Both the position numbers and the translations under genes were made by a program. Under the pieces are notes generated by a model. The model made no database searches and was not told the origin of the DNA. It saw only the letters and a program-made list of their open reading frames with translations. Below, in pieces: positions 28,072-37,129 of a DNA stretch of 64,000 bases. Numbering within the stretch: the first letter of the stretch is position 1; each line of letters opens with the position of its first letter. The DNA lies in assembly GCF_001665625.1 (NCBI RefSeq), contig NZ_LZSY01000086.1:1-64000 (forward strand), written 5' to 3'. The stretch comes from Mycolicibacterium peregrinum. Lineage in GTDB: Bacteria; Actinomycetota; Actinomycetes; Mycobacteriales; Mycobacteriaceae.

Positions 28072-28626
28072 CTAGCCCACTTCGGCGAGTTCGACGCGGG
28101 TGTCACCGTAGCGGCGGGCACTCAACGCATCCCAGCCTTCCGGCCAGCTCACCGGCCGGCTCGACGACCGCCGCTCCACCAGGACGAGGGTGCCCGCGGC
28201 GACCCACCCGGCAGCGGCCAATGTTGTGAGCATCGCGTCGACCGCGGCGTCATCGAGATCGTACGGCGGGTCGGCGAACACCAGATCGACCGGTCGCGTG
28301 GCACCCCCGGCCAACACCGTGTCGACGTTGCCCCGGCGCACCGCCGCGTTGCGCACGCCCAGCGCGGCGATGTTCTCGGCAATGACCGCGGCCGCCCGCG
28401 CATCCGCCTCGACAAAGGTGGCGGAGGTTGCACCACGCGAAAGCGCTTCCAGCCCAAGCGCTCCCGAGCCGGCATACAGATCCAGCACCGCCAGTCCGGC
28501 GAAATCCAGCCGCGCCGTCAAGGCGTTGAACACGGCTTCGCGGACCCGATCTGAAGTCGGCCGGGTACCGCTGCGGGGCACCGCAATCCGGCGGCCGCCG
28601 AGCGCCCCCGCGATGATGCGGGTCAG
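28072..28626 (-). CDS. rsmD: 16S rRNA (guanine(966)-N2)-methyltransferase RsmD, probable CTG start
   Basis: A 184-residue class-I methyltransferase acting on the 30S subunit. SAM motif I is [18 protein letters not shown] and the catalytic motif is DPPYDL. The usual family N-terminus (RIIAGxxxGRR) is present, as [14 protein letters not shown], but in that frame the only start-like codon is CTG at 28624-28626, which overlaps the stop of pyc (CTGA). The next GTG (28581) would delete the first beta-strand. I therefore annotate from CTG. A sequencing error of GTG is the main alternative. Confidence 0.85.
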   Translation of the reverse strand: MTRIIAGALGGRRIAVPRSGTRPTSDRVREAVFNALTARLDFAGLAVLDLYAGSGALGLEALSRGATSATFVEADARAAAVIAENIAALGVRNAAVRRGNVDTVLAGGATRPVDLVFADPPYDLDDAAVDAMLTTLAAAGWVAAGTLVLVERRSSSRPVSWPEGWDALSARRYGDTRVELAEVG

Positions 28627-31600
28627 CTCGATTCCCCGGCTGCTTCACCCTTGCCCGCCGAGCCGGTCACCACGACCAGCAGGTCGCCACCCTCGACCTG
28701 GGCGGTGGCGGCCACTGCGACACGTTCGACGGTGCCGGCCTTGGGGGCGGTGATGGCGGCTTCCATCTTCATCGCCTCGATGGTGGCAATGGTCGCGCCG
28801 GCCTCGACCGTGTCACCTGCGGCCACACCGACGGTGACCACACCGGCGAACGGCGCCGCGACATGATCGGGGTTGTTGCGGTCGGCCTTCTCGGCGGCAG
28901 GAACCTCGCTGGCGATGCTGCGGTCGCGCACCGTGATCGGACGGAGTTGCCCGTTGAGGATGCACATCACCGTGCGCATGCCGCGCTCGTCGGCATCGGA
29001 GATCGCCTCCAGACCGATCAGCAACTGCACACCGCGCTCCAGCTCGACCCGATGCTCCTCGCCGTAGCGCAGCCCGTAGAAGAACTGATTGGCGCTCAGA
29101 CCGGAGGTGTCGCCGTAGGTCTCGCGGTGTGTCTCGAACTCCTTGGTCGGCGCCGGGAACAGCAACCGGTTCAACGCCGCCTGACGTTTGGGTCCGGGCG
29201 CAGCCAACAGTTCCTCGTCCTCAACCGAGAGTTCCTGAATCGGCTTGGCCGGCCCCCTGCCCTCAAGAGCCTTGGTGCGCAACGGCTCCGGCCAACCACC
29301 CGGCGGGTCACCGAGCTCGCCGCGCAGGAATCCGATCACGCTGTCGGGAATGTCGTATTTGGCGGGATCCGCGGCGAACTCCTGCGCACTGACCCCGGCC
29401 CCCACCAACGCCAACGCCAGGTCCCCCACCACCTTGCTCGACGGGGTCACCTTCACCAACCGGCCCAGCACCCGATCAGCGGCGGCATAGGCGGTCTCGA
29501 TCTCCTCGAACCGATCCCCCAACCCCAGCGCGATCGCCTGCTGGCGCAGATTGCTCAGCTGTCCGCCGGGGATCTCGTGGGTGTAGACGCGTCCCGTCGG
29601 CGCCGGAAGACCGGATTCGAACGGCGCGTACACCTTGCGCAGCGCCTCCCAATAGGGCTCGAGATCGCAGACAGCGCTCAGCGACAACCCGGTGTCGAAC
29701 GACGTGTGCGCCGCGGCAGCCACGATCGAGGACAACGCCGGCTGGCTGGTGGTGCCGGCCAACGGCGCCGCGGCGCCATCGACCGCGCTCGCGCCGGCCT
29801 GCCAGGCCGCCAGATACGTCGCCAACTGCCCACCCGGGGTGTCATGGGTGTGAACATGCACCGGCAGATCGAAACGCGACCGCAACGCGCCTACCAGAAG
29901 GTGCGCGGAATGCGGACGCAACAGCCCGGCCATGTCCTTGATCGCCAGCACATGCGCACCGGCGTCGACGATCTGCTCGGCCAGCTTCAGGTAGTAATCC
30001 AGCGTGTACAGGTTCTCGCCCGGGTCAGACAGGTCCCCGGTGTAGGACATCGCGACTTCGGCGATGGCCGTGCCGGTCTCGCGGACCGCGTCGATCGCCG
30101 GACGCATCGACTCGATGTTGTTGAGCGCGTCGAAGATCCGGAAAATATCGATACCGGTGCGCGTGGCTTCGTCGACAAACGCCTCAGTCACCAGTTCCGG
30201 ATACGGCGTGTATCCCACGGTGTTTCGGCCCCGCAGCAGCATCTGCAGACAGATGTTGGGCACCGCCTCACGCAGGGCGGCCAGCCGCTCCCACGGATCT
30301 TCCTTCAAAAAACGAAGCGCCACATCGTAAGTCGCGCCACCCCAACACTCGATGGACAACAACTGCGGCATCATCCGCGCCACATACGGCGCGACCTTGA
30401 GCAACCCCGTCGACCGCAGCCGGGTGGCCAACAACGACTGATGCGCATCGCGGAACGTCGTATCGGTGACCCCGAGAGCCTTGCTGTCGCGCATCCACGC
30501 CGCGAACCCCTCGGGTCCCAACTCGATCAGACGCTGCTTGGACCCCGCCGCCGGCACCGTCGACAGATCCAACGCAGGCAACTTGTCCTGCGGGTACACC
30601 GCCGAGGGCCGCTCGCCGTTGGGCTTGTTCACCGTGACATCGGCCAGGTAATTCAAGATCTTCGTACCGCGGTCAGCAGGTGTGTGCGCGGTCAGAAGCT
30701 GCGGACGGTCATCGATGAACGACGTGTTGACCCGTCCGGCCCGGAAATCGGGATCCTCGATCACGGCCTGCAGGAACGGAATGTTCGTCGACACCCCGCG
30801 GATGCGGAACTCTGCCAGCGCGCGGCGGGCCCGCGACACCGCCGTGGAGAAGTCACGCCCGCGACAGGTCAGCTTGACCAGCATCGAGTCGAAGTGCGCC
30901 AACACCTCGGCTCCGACATTGGTGCCGCCATCCAGGCGGACACCCGCACCCCCGGGTGACCGGTAGGCGGTGATCCGGCCGGTGTCAGGACGGAATCCGT
31001 TGGCCGGATCCTCGGTCGTGATCCGGCACTGCATCGCCGCCCCGCGAATGACGAGCGAGTCCTGGCTCAGACCCAGATCGGCCAGCGTCTCCCCCGCCGC
31101 GATCCGCAGCTGCGAACCGACCAGGTCCACATCGGTGATCTCCTCGGTCACCGTGTGCTCCACCTGAATTCGTGGATTGCACTCGATGAACACGTGATGC
31201 CCACGCCCGTCGAGCAGGAACTCCATGGTGCCCGCACAGCTGTAACCGATCTGGCGGGCCAGAGCCACCGCATCCGCGCAAATCCGCTCGCGCAACTCCG
31301 GATCCAGGTTCGGCGCCGGCGCCAGCTCGATCACCTTCTGGTGGCGCCGCTGCACACTGCAATCCCGCTCGAACAGGTGCATGACGTTGCCCTGTGTATC
31401 GGCCAGGATCTGCACCTCGATGTGGCGCGGGTTGATGACGGCCTGCTCCAGGTACACCTCGGGGTCGCCGAACGCCGACTCGGCCTCGCGCGAAGCCGCC
31501 TCCACCGCCTCGGGCAGCGCCTCGGGATCGGTCACCCGGCGCATACCGCGCCCACCGCCACCGGACACCGCCTTGACGAACAGCGGGAACTCCATATCCC

Positions 31601-32045
31601 GTGCCGCAGCGACCAACTCATCCACCGACGACGACGGCGCCGAGGACGCCAGCACCGGCAGGCCCGCTGCCCGCGCGGCGTCGATGGCCCGCGCCTTGTT
31701 ACCGGTCAATTCCAGAACCTGCGCCGAGGGGCCCACAAACGTGATGCCCGCCTCCGCACACGCCGAAGCCAATTCCGGATTCTCCGACAGGAACCCGTAA
31801 CCCGGATACACCGCATCCGCACCGGAATGCTTGGCGACCCTGATGATCTCCTCAACAGACAGGTACGCCCGTACCGGATGACCGATCTCGCCGATCTGAT
31901 ACGACTCGTCGGCCTTCAGGCGGTGCAGCGAATTGCGGTCCTCATACGGATACACCGCCACCGTCGCGATGCCCATCTCATAAGCAGCGCGAAACGCACG
32001 GATCGCGATCTCGCCACGATTGGCGACTAACAGCTTGGAAATCAC
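28623..32045 (-). CDS. pyc: Pyruvate carboxylase
   Basis: A 1140-residue biotin enzyme converting pyruvate and bicarbonate to oxaloacetate (anaplerosis). The biotin carboxylase domain (residues ~1-450) has [11 protein letters not shown] and EMNPR-like [10 protein letters not shown]. The carboxyltransferase TIM barrel (~530-800) has [13 protein letters not shown] and [13 protein letters not shown]. The biotin carboxyl carrier domain at the end has EAMKMEA with the biotinylated lysine. Length is normal for single-chain PYC. It overlaps rsmD by four bases. Confidence 0.97.
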   Translation of the reverse strand: MISKLLVANRGEIAIRAFRAAYEMGIATVAVYPYEDRNSLHRLKADESYQIGEIGHPVRAYLSVEEIIRVAKHSGADAVYPGYGFLSENPELASACAEAGITFVGPSAQVLELTGNKARAIDAARAAGLPVLASSAPSSSVDELVAAARDMEFPLFVKAVSGGGGRGMRRVTDPEALPEAVEAASREAESAFGDPEVYLEQAVINPRHIEVQILADTQGNVMHLFERDCSVQRRHQKVIELAPAPNLDPELRERICADAVALARQIGYSCAGTMEFLLDGRGHHVFIECNPRIQVEHTVTEEITDVDLVGSQLRIAAGETLADLGLSQDSLVIRGAAMQCRITTEDPANGFRPDTGRITAYRSPGGAGVRLDGGTNVGAEVLAHFDSMLVKLTCRGRDFSTAVSRARRALAEFRIRGVSTNIPFLQAVIEDPDFRAGRVNTSFIDDRPQLLTAHTPADRGTKILNYLADVTVNKPNGERPSAVYPQDKLPALDLSTVPAAGSKQRLIELGPEGFAAWMRDSKALGVTDTTFRDAHQSLLATRLRSTGLLKVAPYVARMMPQLLSIECWGGATYDVALRFLKEDPWERLAALREAVPNICLQMLLRGRNTVGYTPYPELVTEAFVDEATRTGIDIFRIFDALNNIESMRPAIDAVRETGTAIAEVAMSYTGDLSDPGENLYTLDYYLKLAEQIVDAGAHVLAIKDMAGLLRPHSAHLLVGALRSRFDLPVHVHTHDTPGGQLATYLAAWQAGASAVDGAAAPLAGTTSQPALSSIVAAAAHTSFDTGLSLSAVCDLEPYWEALRKVYAPFESGLPAPTGRVYTHEIPGGQLSNLRQQAIALGLGDRFEEIETAYAAADRVLGRLVKVTPSSKVVGDLALALVGAGVSAQEFAADPAKYDIPDSVIGFLRGELGDPPGGWPEPLRTKALEGRGPAKPIQELSVEDEELLAAPGPKRQAALNRLLFPAPTKEFETHRETYGDTSGLSANQFFYGLRYGEEHRVELERGVQLLIGLEAISDADERGMRTVMCILNGQLRPITVRDRSIASEVPAAEKADRNNPDHVAAPFAGVVTVGVAAGDTVEAGATIATIEAMKMEAAITAPKAGTVERVAVAATAQVEGGDLLVVVTGSAGKGEAAGESS

Positions 32046-32079
32046 GGGTAGACCTAACCGACAAGTTATTTCGGAAGTG

Positions 32080-32715
32080 TTACAGCAGCGTTGACCAGTA
32101 TTCCCAGAAACGCACCAAGATCAACAGCACAAGTGAGGTGAACCAGAGCGCCACCAGCGACCACCGCCACTGGTAGATCGCCCGAGCGACCGCGTTGGTG
32201 TGCAGCGGTCGAAGCGCGATGGAACTCGTGACCACCAACAGCGGGATCGTCACCGACCACACGACCATGCAGTACGGGCACAGCGCCCCGATGCGGTAGA
32301 GGCTCTGGAAGATCAGCCAGTGCACCATGACCGCACCGAGCAGGCTGCCAGCCGCCAGCCCGGCCCAGTACCACCGCGGCAACCGAACGCCCGCGACCGC
32401 CAGCACACCCGTGACCAGGGTGACCGTGAACGCGACCACCCCGATCAGCGAATTGGGGAACCCGAAAACCGAGGCCTGCCAGGTGGTCATCACCGAGCCA
32501 CAGGAGATGACCGGGTTGATGCTGCACGACGGTACGTAACTCGGATCGATCAGCAGCTCGATCTTCTCGACCGTCAGTGCCAGTGCCGCCGCCAGCCCGA
32601 GGACACCGGCGATCAGTATCCAGATCGCAGCGGGCTTGCCGACGGCGATTCCGGGGGCCTTCTCGGCCCCGGAGTCGCCGAGTTCGTCGAGCTCGGGCGC
32701 TGCGGCGTCACTCAT
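32080..32715 (-). CDS. Vitamin K epoxide reductase family protein (VKOR)
   Basis: A 211-residue, ~five-span quinone-linked thiol oxidase that reoxidises the DsbA partner in mycobacterial disulfide formation (Rv2968c position). Two functional cysteine pairs are visible: the periplasmic-loop cysteines in PSCSINPVISCGSV and the active-site CPYC near residue 145. A charged cytoplasmic N-terminus of ~25 residues precedes the first span. Its ATG overlaps the stop of the DsbA-like gene (ATGA), so the electron-transfer pair is made together. Confidence 0.93.
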   Translation of the reverse strand: MSDAAAPELDELGDSGAEKAPGIAVGKPAAIWILIAGVLGLAAALALTVEKIELLIDPSYVPSCSINPVISCGSVMTTWQASVFGFPNSLIGVVAFTVTLVTGVLAVAGVRLPRWYWAGLAAGSLLGAVMVHWLIFQSLYRIGALCPYCMVVWSVTIPLLVVTSSIALRPLHTNAVARAIYQWRWSLVALWFTSLVLLILVRFWEYWSTLL

Positions 32716-33572
32716 GGGTGGGCCGGTGCGGGGGCGGCCGGTGCGCCGGGCGCAGGAGCAGGAGCAGGAGCGGCCGGTGCGCCGGGAGCAGGAGCGGGCG
32801 CGGCCGGTGCAGGAGCGGGCGCGGCCGGTGCAGGAGCGGGGGCGTTCAGCGCCGGAAGGTCACCGACGACCTCCTTGACCTTGGCGATCAGCTCGTCAGG
32901 TGTGGTGGGGCTGTAGTCCTCACCGTTGAACTTGACGGTCGGAGTCGAGTGGATTTCGGTGGCCGCGGCCATGCCCTGCACCATCTCCACGTAGCGACCC
33001 TTGGTGATGCAGTCGGGGACATCACCGGCGGCGCCGGCCTGGCGGGCGAGCTCGATGATCCGGGCGTTGTCGGGGTAGACGCCGCTGCCCTCCTCCGGCT
33101 GGATTCCGGGAGTGAAGAGCGCGGAGTGGAAACGACGGAATGCGTCGACGGACTCGTCGGCGACGCAGTAGGCAGCACCGCCTGCGCGTGACGAGTAGCC
33201 GTTGCCCGCCTTGTCCAGGATCGCCACCATGTGGTAGTCGACAGCCACTGCGCCGCTGTCGATGAGCTTGTTGATGGTCGGGCCGAACTGCTGTTCCAGA
33301 TGACCGCATGCGGGGCACAGGAAGTCCTCGTAGAGGCTCAGCGTCACCTTGGGCTCAGATGTGCCCTCTTTGGTGATCACGCTGGGCGCCGCCTCGTGCA
33401 CGGCCCGGGCCTCCCCGGAGGCCGGACGCTTGTGGCCGGTCGTCACGATGTAGAGCACCAGGCCGACGGCGAACAGCACCACAACGGCTGTCAGCCCGAT
33501 CTGAATGAACAGGTTGCGCTTGCGGTCAGCCGCCTTGAGGTCGTACTTCGCGGTCTTCTTCGGTTTGGCCAC
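32712..33572 (-). CDS. Membrane-anchored DsbA-like thiol oxidoreductase
   Basis: A 286-residue thioredoxin-fold protein (Rv2969c position). The N-terminal anchor is LFIQIGLTAVVVLFAVGLVLYIV, and the active site is CPAC in YEDFLCPACGHLE near residue 90. A DsbA helical insert follows, with a Cys at AAYCVADE. The last ~45 residues are almost pure Ala/Pro (APAPAAPAPAPG units), a wall-spanning linker type seen in actinobacterial exported proteins. It oxidises exported proteins and is recharged by VKOR, encoded directly downstream with ATGA overlap. Confidence 0.92.
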   Translation of the reverse strand: MAKPKKTAKYDLKAADRKRNLFIQIGLTAVVVLFAVGLVLYIVTTGHKRPASGEARAVHEAAPSVITKEGTSEPKVTLSLYEDFLCPACGHLEQQFGPTINKLIDSGAVAVDYHMVAILDKAGNGYSSRAGGAAYCVADESVDAFRRFHSALFTPGIQPEEGSGVYPDNARIIELARQAGAAGDVPDCITKGRYVEMVQGMAAATEIHSTPTVKFNGEDYSPTTPDELIAKVKEVVGDLPALNAPAPAPAAPAPAPAAPAPAPGAPAAPAPAPAPGAPAAPAPAHP

Positions 33573-33599
33573 GTCGACAAGCGTACCGGCGCCGACAGG

Positions 33600-34736
33600 T
33601 CAGCTTTCGGCGTGGCTGAGATGTGCGCGCAGGGCCGAGATCATTGCGCTCGTCGCAGTGTCACTGCCGCCGCCCAGCGGGAAGAAGTTGGCGAATGCGT
33701 GGATCATCGACCGTTCTTCGCGCAGGTCCACGACCACCCCGGCGTCCTGCATGGCCCTCGCATACCGGTTCCCCTCGTCCCGCAGTGGGTCGAACCCGGC
33801 CGTGACCACCAGCGCGGGCGGCAGGCCGGTGAGATCTTCGCTCAGCAGCGGTGACACTGCTGGATCGTCGGCGGCCACCTCGGCGCCATCGAGGTAGTGC
33901 GCGGCAAACCAGTCCATGTCGCGTTTCTGCAGGAAGAAGCCGTCGGAGAACAGCGTCTTGGATCTCGTCTCGCTCGACCAGTCGGTGACGGGGTAGAGCA
34001 GCAGTTGCAGCGCGGGCAGCGGCAGTTCCGAGTCGCGGGCCTGTTGGGTCACCACCGCAGCCAGGTTGCCGCCGGCACTGTCTCCTCCGACGAGGATGCG
34101 CGTGGCCCCCAGACCCGCGGCATGGTCGAGCGCCCAGCGGTAGGCCGCGTAGGCGTCGTCGACGGCCGCCGGCGCCTTGTGCTCGGGCGCGAGGCGGTAG
34201 TCGACGGAGATGACCTGGATTCCACCGTCCCGGCAGATCAGCCGGCACAGGTTGTCGTGGGTGTCGAGGTCACCGATGACAAAGCCGCCGCCGTGGAAGT
34301 ACAGCAACAACGCCGACGTGCCCGGAGACCCGGTGCCGTCCGGGACGTAGCGTCGCGCCGGGATGGGCCCGGCCGGACCGGGAATCGACATCTCGGTCAC
34401 ATCCGCGCGGATCCGTGCCGTCATCATGGCTGCGGTGGCCCGCAGCGCGGCTCGCGAAACCGCGACGCCGGACTCCGTGCTGTAGTCGGCGACCAGGCCT
34501 CCGACCCCGGCCGCACGCTGCGCGGCCAGGGTGAATTGGAGCGTGGTGTCCAGGGTGTTGCCGTCGACCACCACCGAACGTCCGCCCAGCAGCAGTCGCT
34601 TGGTCCGGTCGGAAATCCGCGGGATCGCGGCCAGGGTGAACTTGGTCGCCCGCTCGAGCACCGCCTGTCTGACCGTGTCCCGGCTGTGGCCACCAGGTCC
34701 ACCCTGGGCCGGGCCGCCTGGCAGACTTTCAGTCAT
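33600..34736 (-). CDS. lipN: Alpha/beta-hydrolase esterase, LipN-like (hormone-sensitive lipase family)
   Basis: A 378-residue carboxylesterase of the HSL family. The oxyanion motif HGGGFVIGD, nucleophile motif GGDSAGGNLAA (catalytic Ser), acid in DPLRDEG and a late HAFANF histidine make the catalytic triad. The first ~90 residues form the cap. The ATG at 34734-34736 has GAGGGAG seven bases upstream. Its start codon shares the CATG palindrome with the start of the divergent aldo-keto reductase gene, so its promoter must lie in that gene. The substrate is probably short-chain lipid esters. Confidence 0.9.
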   Translation of the reverse strand: MTESLPGGPAQGGPGGHSRDTVRQAVLERATKFTLAAIPRISDRTKRLLLGGRSVVVDGNTLDTTLQFTLAAQRAAGVGGLVADYSTESGVAVSRAALRATAAMMTARIRADVTEMSIPGPAGPIPARRYVPDGTGSPGTSALLLYFHGGGFVIGDLDTHDNLCRLICRDGGIQVISVDYRLAPEHKAPAAVDDAYAAYRWALDHAAGLGATRILVGGDSAGGNLAAVVTQQARDSELPLPALQLLLYPVTDWSSETRSKTLFSDGFFLQKRDMDWFAAHYLDGAEVAADDPAVSPLLSEDLTGLPPALVVTAGFDPLRDEGNRYARAMQDAGVVVDLREERSMIHAFANFFPLGGGSDTATSAMISALRAHLSHAES

Positions 34737-35577
34737 GGCTGCTCCCTCTGTGAGTCCTCGTGTCACGCTGAACGACGGTAATTCGGTACCGCAAGTCGGG
34801 TTGGGGGTTTGGCAGACCCCTGCCGAGGAGACCGTGCGCGCGGTGAGCGCGGCCCTGCAGGCAGGCTATCGGCACATCGACACCGCGGCCGCGTACCGCA
34901 ACGAGGCCGAAACCGGCCGGGGCCTGGTTGACTCCGGGGTCCCCCGCGAAGACGTGTTCCTGGTGACCAAGCTGTGGAACAGCGATCAGGGATACGACTC
35001 GACGCTGGCCGCGTTCGACGCGAGCCTGGAGCGGCTCGGCGTCGACTACCTCGACCTCTATCTGATCCACTGGCCGGTACCGGCCAACAATGCCTACGTC
35101 GACACCTTCAAGGCCTTCGCACACCTGCGTGATCAGGGCCGGATCCGGTCAATCGGGGTGAGTAACTTCGCGCCCGAACACCTGGACGTGCTGATCGACG
35201 CCACCGGCATCGTGCCCGCGGTCAATCAGATCGAGTTGCACCCGCTGCTACCGCAACACGAGCTGCGCGAGGTACACGCCAGATTGGGCATCGCCACCGA
35301 GGCGTGGAGCCCGCTGGGCCAGGGTTCACTGCTCACCGATCCGGTGATCACCGGCATCGCCGGACGGCATGGTAAAACGCCCGCACAGGTACTGATTAGG
35401 TGGCATATACATCTGGGTAATATCGTCATCCCCAAGTCGGTGAACCCCGAGCGGATTGTCAGCAATTTCGACGTGTTCGATTTCGATCTGAACGAGTCGG
35501 ATATGTCGGCCATCGCCTCGCTGGAGACGGACACTCGCCTGGGACCCGACCCCCGAACCTTCAACTTCACAGGATAG
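34735..35577 (+). CDS. Aldo-keto reductase, copy 1 (Rv2971-like)
   Basis: A 280-residue NADPH-dependent (beta/alpha)8 aldo-keto reductase. The catalytic tetrad is D49, Y54 (DTAAAYRNE), K79 (LVTKLW) and H112 (LIHWPVP). The cofactor loop [19 protein letters not shown] near the C-terminus binds the 2'-phosphate. I use the ATG at 34735. A GTG at 34750 would leave VSPRVTLND and separate it from lipN. In mycobacteria the M. smegmatis MSMEG_2407 homologue has been studied structurally. The second copy follows five bases after the stop. Confidence 0.92.
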   Translation: MAAPSVSPRVTLNDGNSVPQVGLGVWQTPAEETVRAVSAALQAGYRHIDTAAAYRNEAETGRGLVDSGVPREDVFLVTKLWNSDQGYDSTLAAFDASLERLGVDYLDLYLIHWPVPANNAYVDTFKAFAHLRDQGRIRSIGVSNFAPEHLDVLIDATGIVPAVNQIELHPLLPQHELREVHARLGIATEAWSPLGQGSLLTDPVITGIAGRHGKTPAQVLIRWHIHLGNIVIPKSVNPERIVSNFDVFDFDLNESDMSAIASLETDTRLGPDPRTFNFTG

Positions 35578-35582
35578 GTGCC

Positions 35583-36425
35583 ATGACCTCCTCCGACGGG
35601 GCTGCGATTCCCACCGTCACGCTCAACGACGACCGCACGATCCCGGTTGTCGGCCTGGGTGTCGGCGGACTCTCGGATTCCGAGGCGGAGCGCGTGGTAT
35701 CGGCGGCCCTTGAGGCCGGTCACCGCCTGATCGACACCGCGGCCGCCTATGGCAATGAGGCAGGCGTCGGCCGGGCCATCGCGGCCTCGGGGATTCCGCG
35801 CGAGGAGATCTCGGTCACCACCAAGCTGGCCATCACCGATCACGGCTTCACGTCGTCCCAGGACGCCGGGCGGGCCAGCCTGGAGCGGCTCGGCCTGGAT
35901 TACGTGGACCTGTACCTGATTCATTGGCCGGGCAACGACGTCGGCAAGTACGTCGACAGCTGGGGTGGGCTGATGGCGCTCAAGCAGGCCGGGCTGGCCC
36001 GTTCCACCGGTGTCTCCAACTTCAGCCCCGAGAACCTGTCGACGATCGTCGACCTGACCTTCGTCGCTCCTGCGGTCAACCAGATCGAGCTGCACCCGCT
36101 GCTCAACCAGAGTGCCTGGCGTGCCGCCAACGCCCAGTACAACGTCACCACGCAGGCCTACAGCCCGTTGGGCGTCGGCAACCTGCTCGACAACCCGGCC
36201 GTCACGGCCATCGCCGAGGCACACGGCAGGACGCCGGCGCAGGTGCTGATCCGCTGGAGCATCCAGTTGGGCAACAGCGTGATCTCGCGCTCGACCGACC
36301 CCGAGCGGATCGCCTCCAATCTCGACGTGTTCGGCTTCGAGTTGACCGCCGAGCAGATGGACAGCCTCAGCAGCCTCGATGATGGCACCCGGTTCCGGCC
36401 CGACCCGGCGACCTTCACGGGCTAG
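35583..36425 (+). CDS. Aldo-keto reductase, copy 2
   Basis: A 280-residue paralogue of the preceding gene. The tetrad is intact at D51, Y56, K81 and H114 (LIHWPG). It keeps [20 protein letters not shown] as the cofactor loop, where copy 1 has PKSVNPERI. It is co-directional with five bases of spacing, so the two are surely one transcript. The stop TAG lies inside the palindrome CTAG that is also the stop of the convergent HNH gene, so the two mRNAs can pair at their 3' ends only. Confidence 0.9.
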   Translation: MTSSDGAAIPTVTLNDDRTIPVVGLGVGGLSDSEAERVVSAALEAGHRLIDTAAAYGNEAGVGRAIAASGIPREEISVTTKLAITDHGFTSSQDAGRASLERLGLDYVDLYLIHWPGNDVGKYVDSWGGLMALKQAGLARSTGVSNFSPENLSTIVDLTFVAPAVNQIELHPLLNQSAWRAANAQYNVTTQAYSPLGVGNLLDNPAVTAIAEAHGRTPAQVLIRWSIQLGNSVISRSTDPERIASNLDVFGFELTAEQMDSLSSLDDGTRFRPDPATFTG

Positions 36426-37129
36426 CCCGTAGGGCAGGTCCCGGCGGCCTCACGCAAGACCCCGGCCGAGGCGGTGTCGACCGCCAGCGCGTAGCCGCGC
36501 AACACCTCGACGAACTGCACCGCGTACTGACACCAGAACGCCCGATTGGGCGGCATCCAGTGGGCTGGTTCCTGATCGCTCTTGTCCTGGTTGGGTTTAC
36601 CCGCGACCGCCAGCAGGTTCGCCGGGTCGTTGGCGAACCGCAGCCGAAGGTCGTCAGGCCAGTCCCGCGCGCCCAGGTCCCAGGCCAACGCCAGCGGCAC
36701 GATGTGATCGATCTGCACCGAGGCCCCGGTCTGATTGCCGCGGACGAAGGACACCACCGCGTTCGTGTACGGGTCGTGCAGGGTGCCGGTCGCCACGGCG
36801 GTCGGACACCGTTTGATCGCGACGAACGTCTTGTCGACGAGGTCGCGATTGAGAATGTCGTTGCGGGTGTCACAGCCGTTGTGGCCACCGGGCGCGCTGT
36901 TGTCGTCGTCCCACGACTCGCCGAATGCCGCGCGACGATAGTCGTTGCCACGCACCCGTACCGGTACTTCGGGCACTCCGGCCAACAGATCGACCCCGGC
37001 GACCACGCTGGGCGGTTGCGCCTGGGCGGTGAACCGGGCGGAGCGCTGCGTTGCCAAGGTCACCTGGATGGCGACGACCACCGCGAGTGCGACGGCTGCA
37101 GCCAGCCACCACATCCGGCGGCGGGTCAT
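36422..37129 (-). CDS. Secreted/membrane-anchored HNH-type nuclease domain protein (DUF1524)
   Basis: A 235-residue protein, Rv2972c-like. A signal-anchor (residues 6-25, [18 protein letters not shown]) precedes a DUF1524/GmrSD-like HNH fold. The core motif [14 protein letters not shown] (D141-H142) is followed by [20 protein letters not shown] with the metal-proximal Asn and Asp. Two cysteine pairs (NGCDTRN and KRCPTA; FWCQYA and GTCPTG) suggest disulfides in an exported enzyme. Whether it cleaves nucleic acid outside the cell is inference. Its ATG overlaps the recG stop frame (ATGA). Confidence 0.85.
   Translation of the reverse strand: MTRRRMWWLAAAVALAVVVAIQVTLATQRSARFTAQAQPPSVVAGVDLLAGVPEVPVRVRGNDYRRAAFGESWDDDNSAPGGHNGCDTRNDILNRDLVDKTFVAIKRCPTAVATGTLHDPYTNAVVSFVRGNQTGASVQIDHIVPLALAWDLGARDWPDDLRLRFANDPANLLAVAGKPNQDKSDQEPAHWMPPNRAFWCQYAVQFVEVLRGYALAVDTASAGVLREAAGTCPTG

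Noticed and set aside
28863..30959. Very long plus-strand open frame (698 codons)
   Set aside because: It lies entirely antisense to pyc, has no family motifs and has an Arg/Gln/His-rich composition typical of the shadow frame of a high-GC gene.
36422..37129. Possible restriction or defence nuclease system around the HNH-type gene
   Set aside because: The protein has a signal-anchor and cysteine pairs, the neighbours are recG and aldo-keto reductases, and there is no methyltransferase, specificity or GmrSD partner. The gene order is that of the conserved mycobacterial core.
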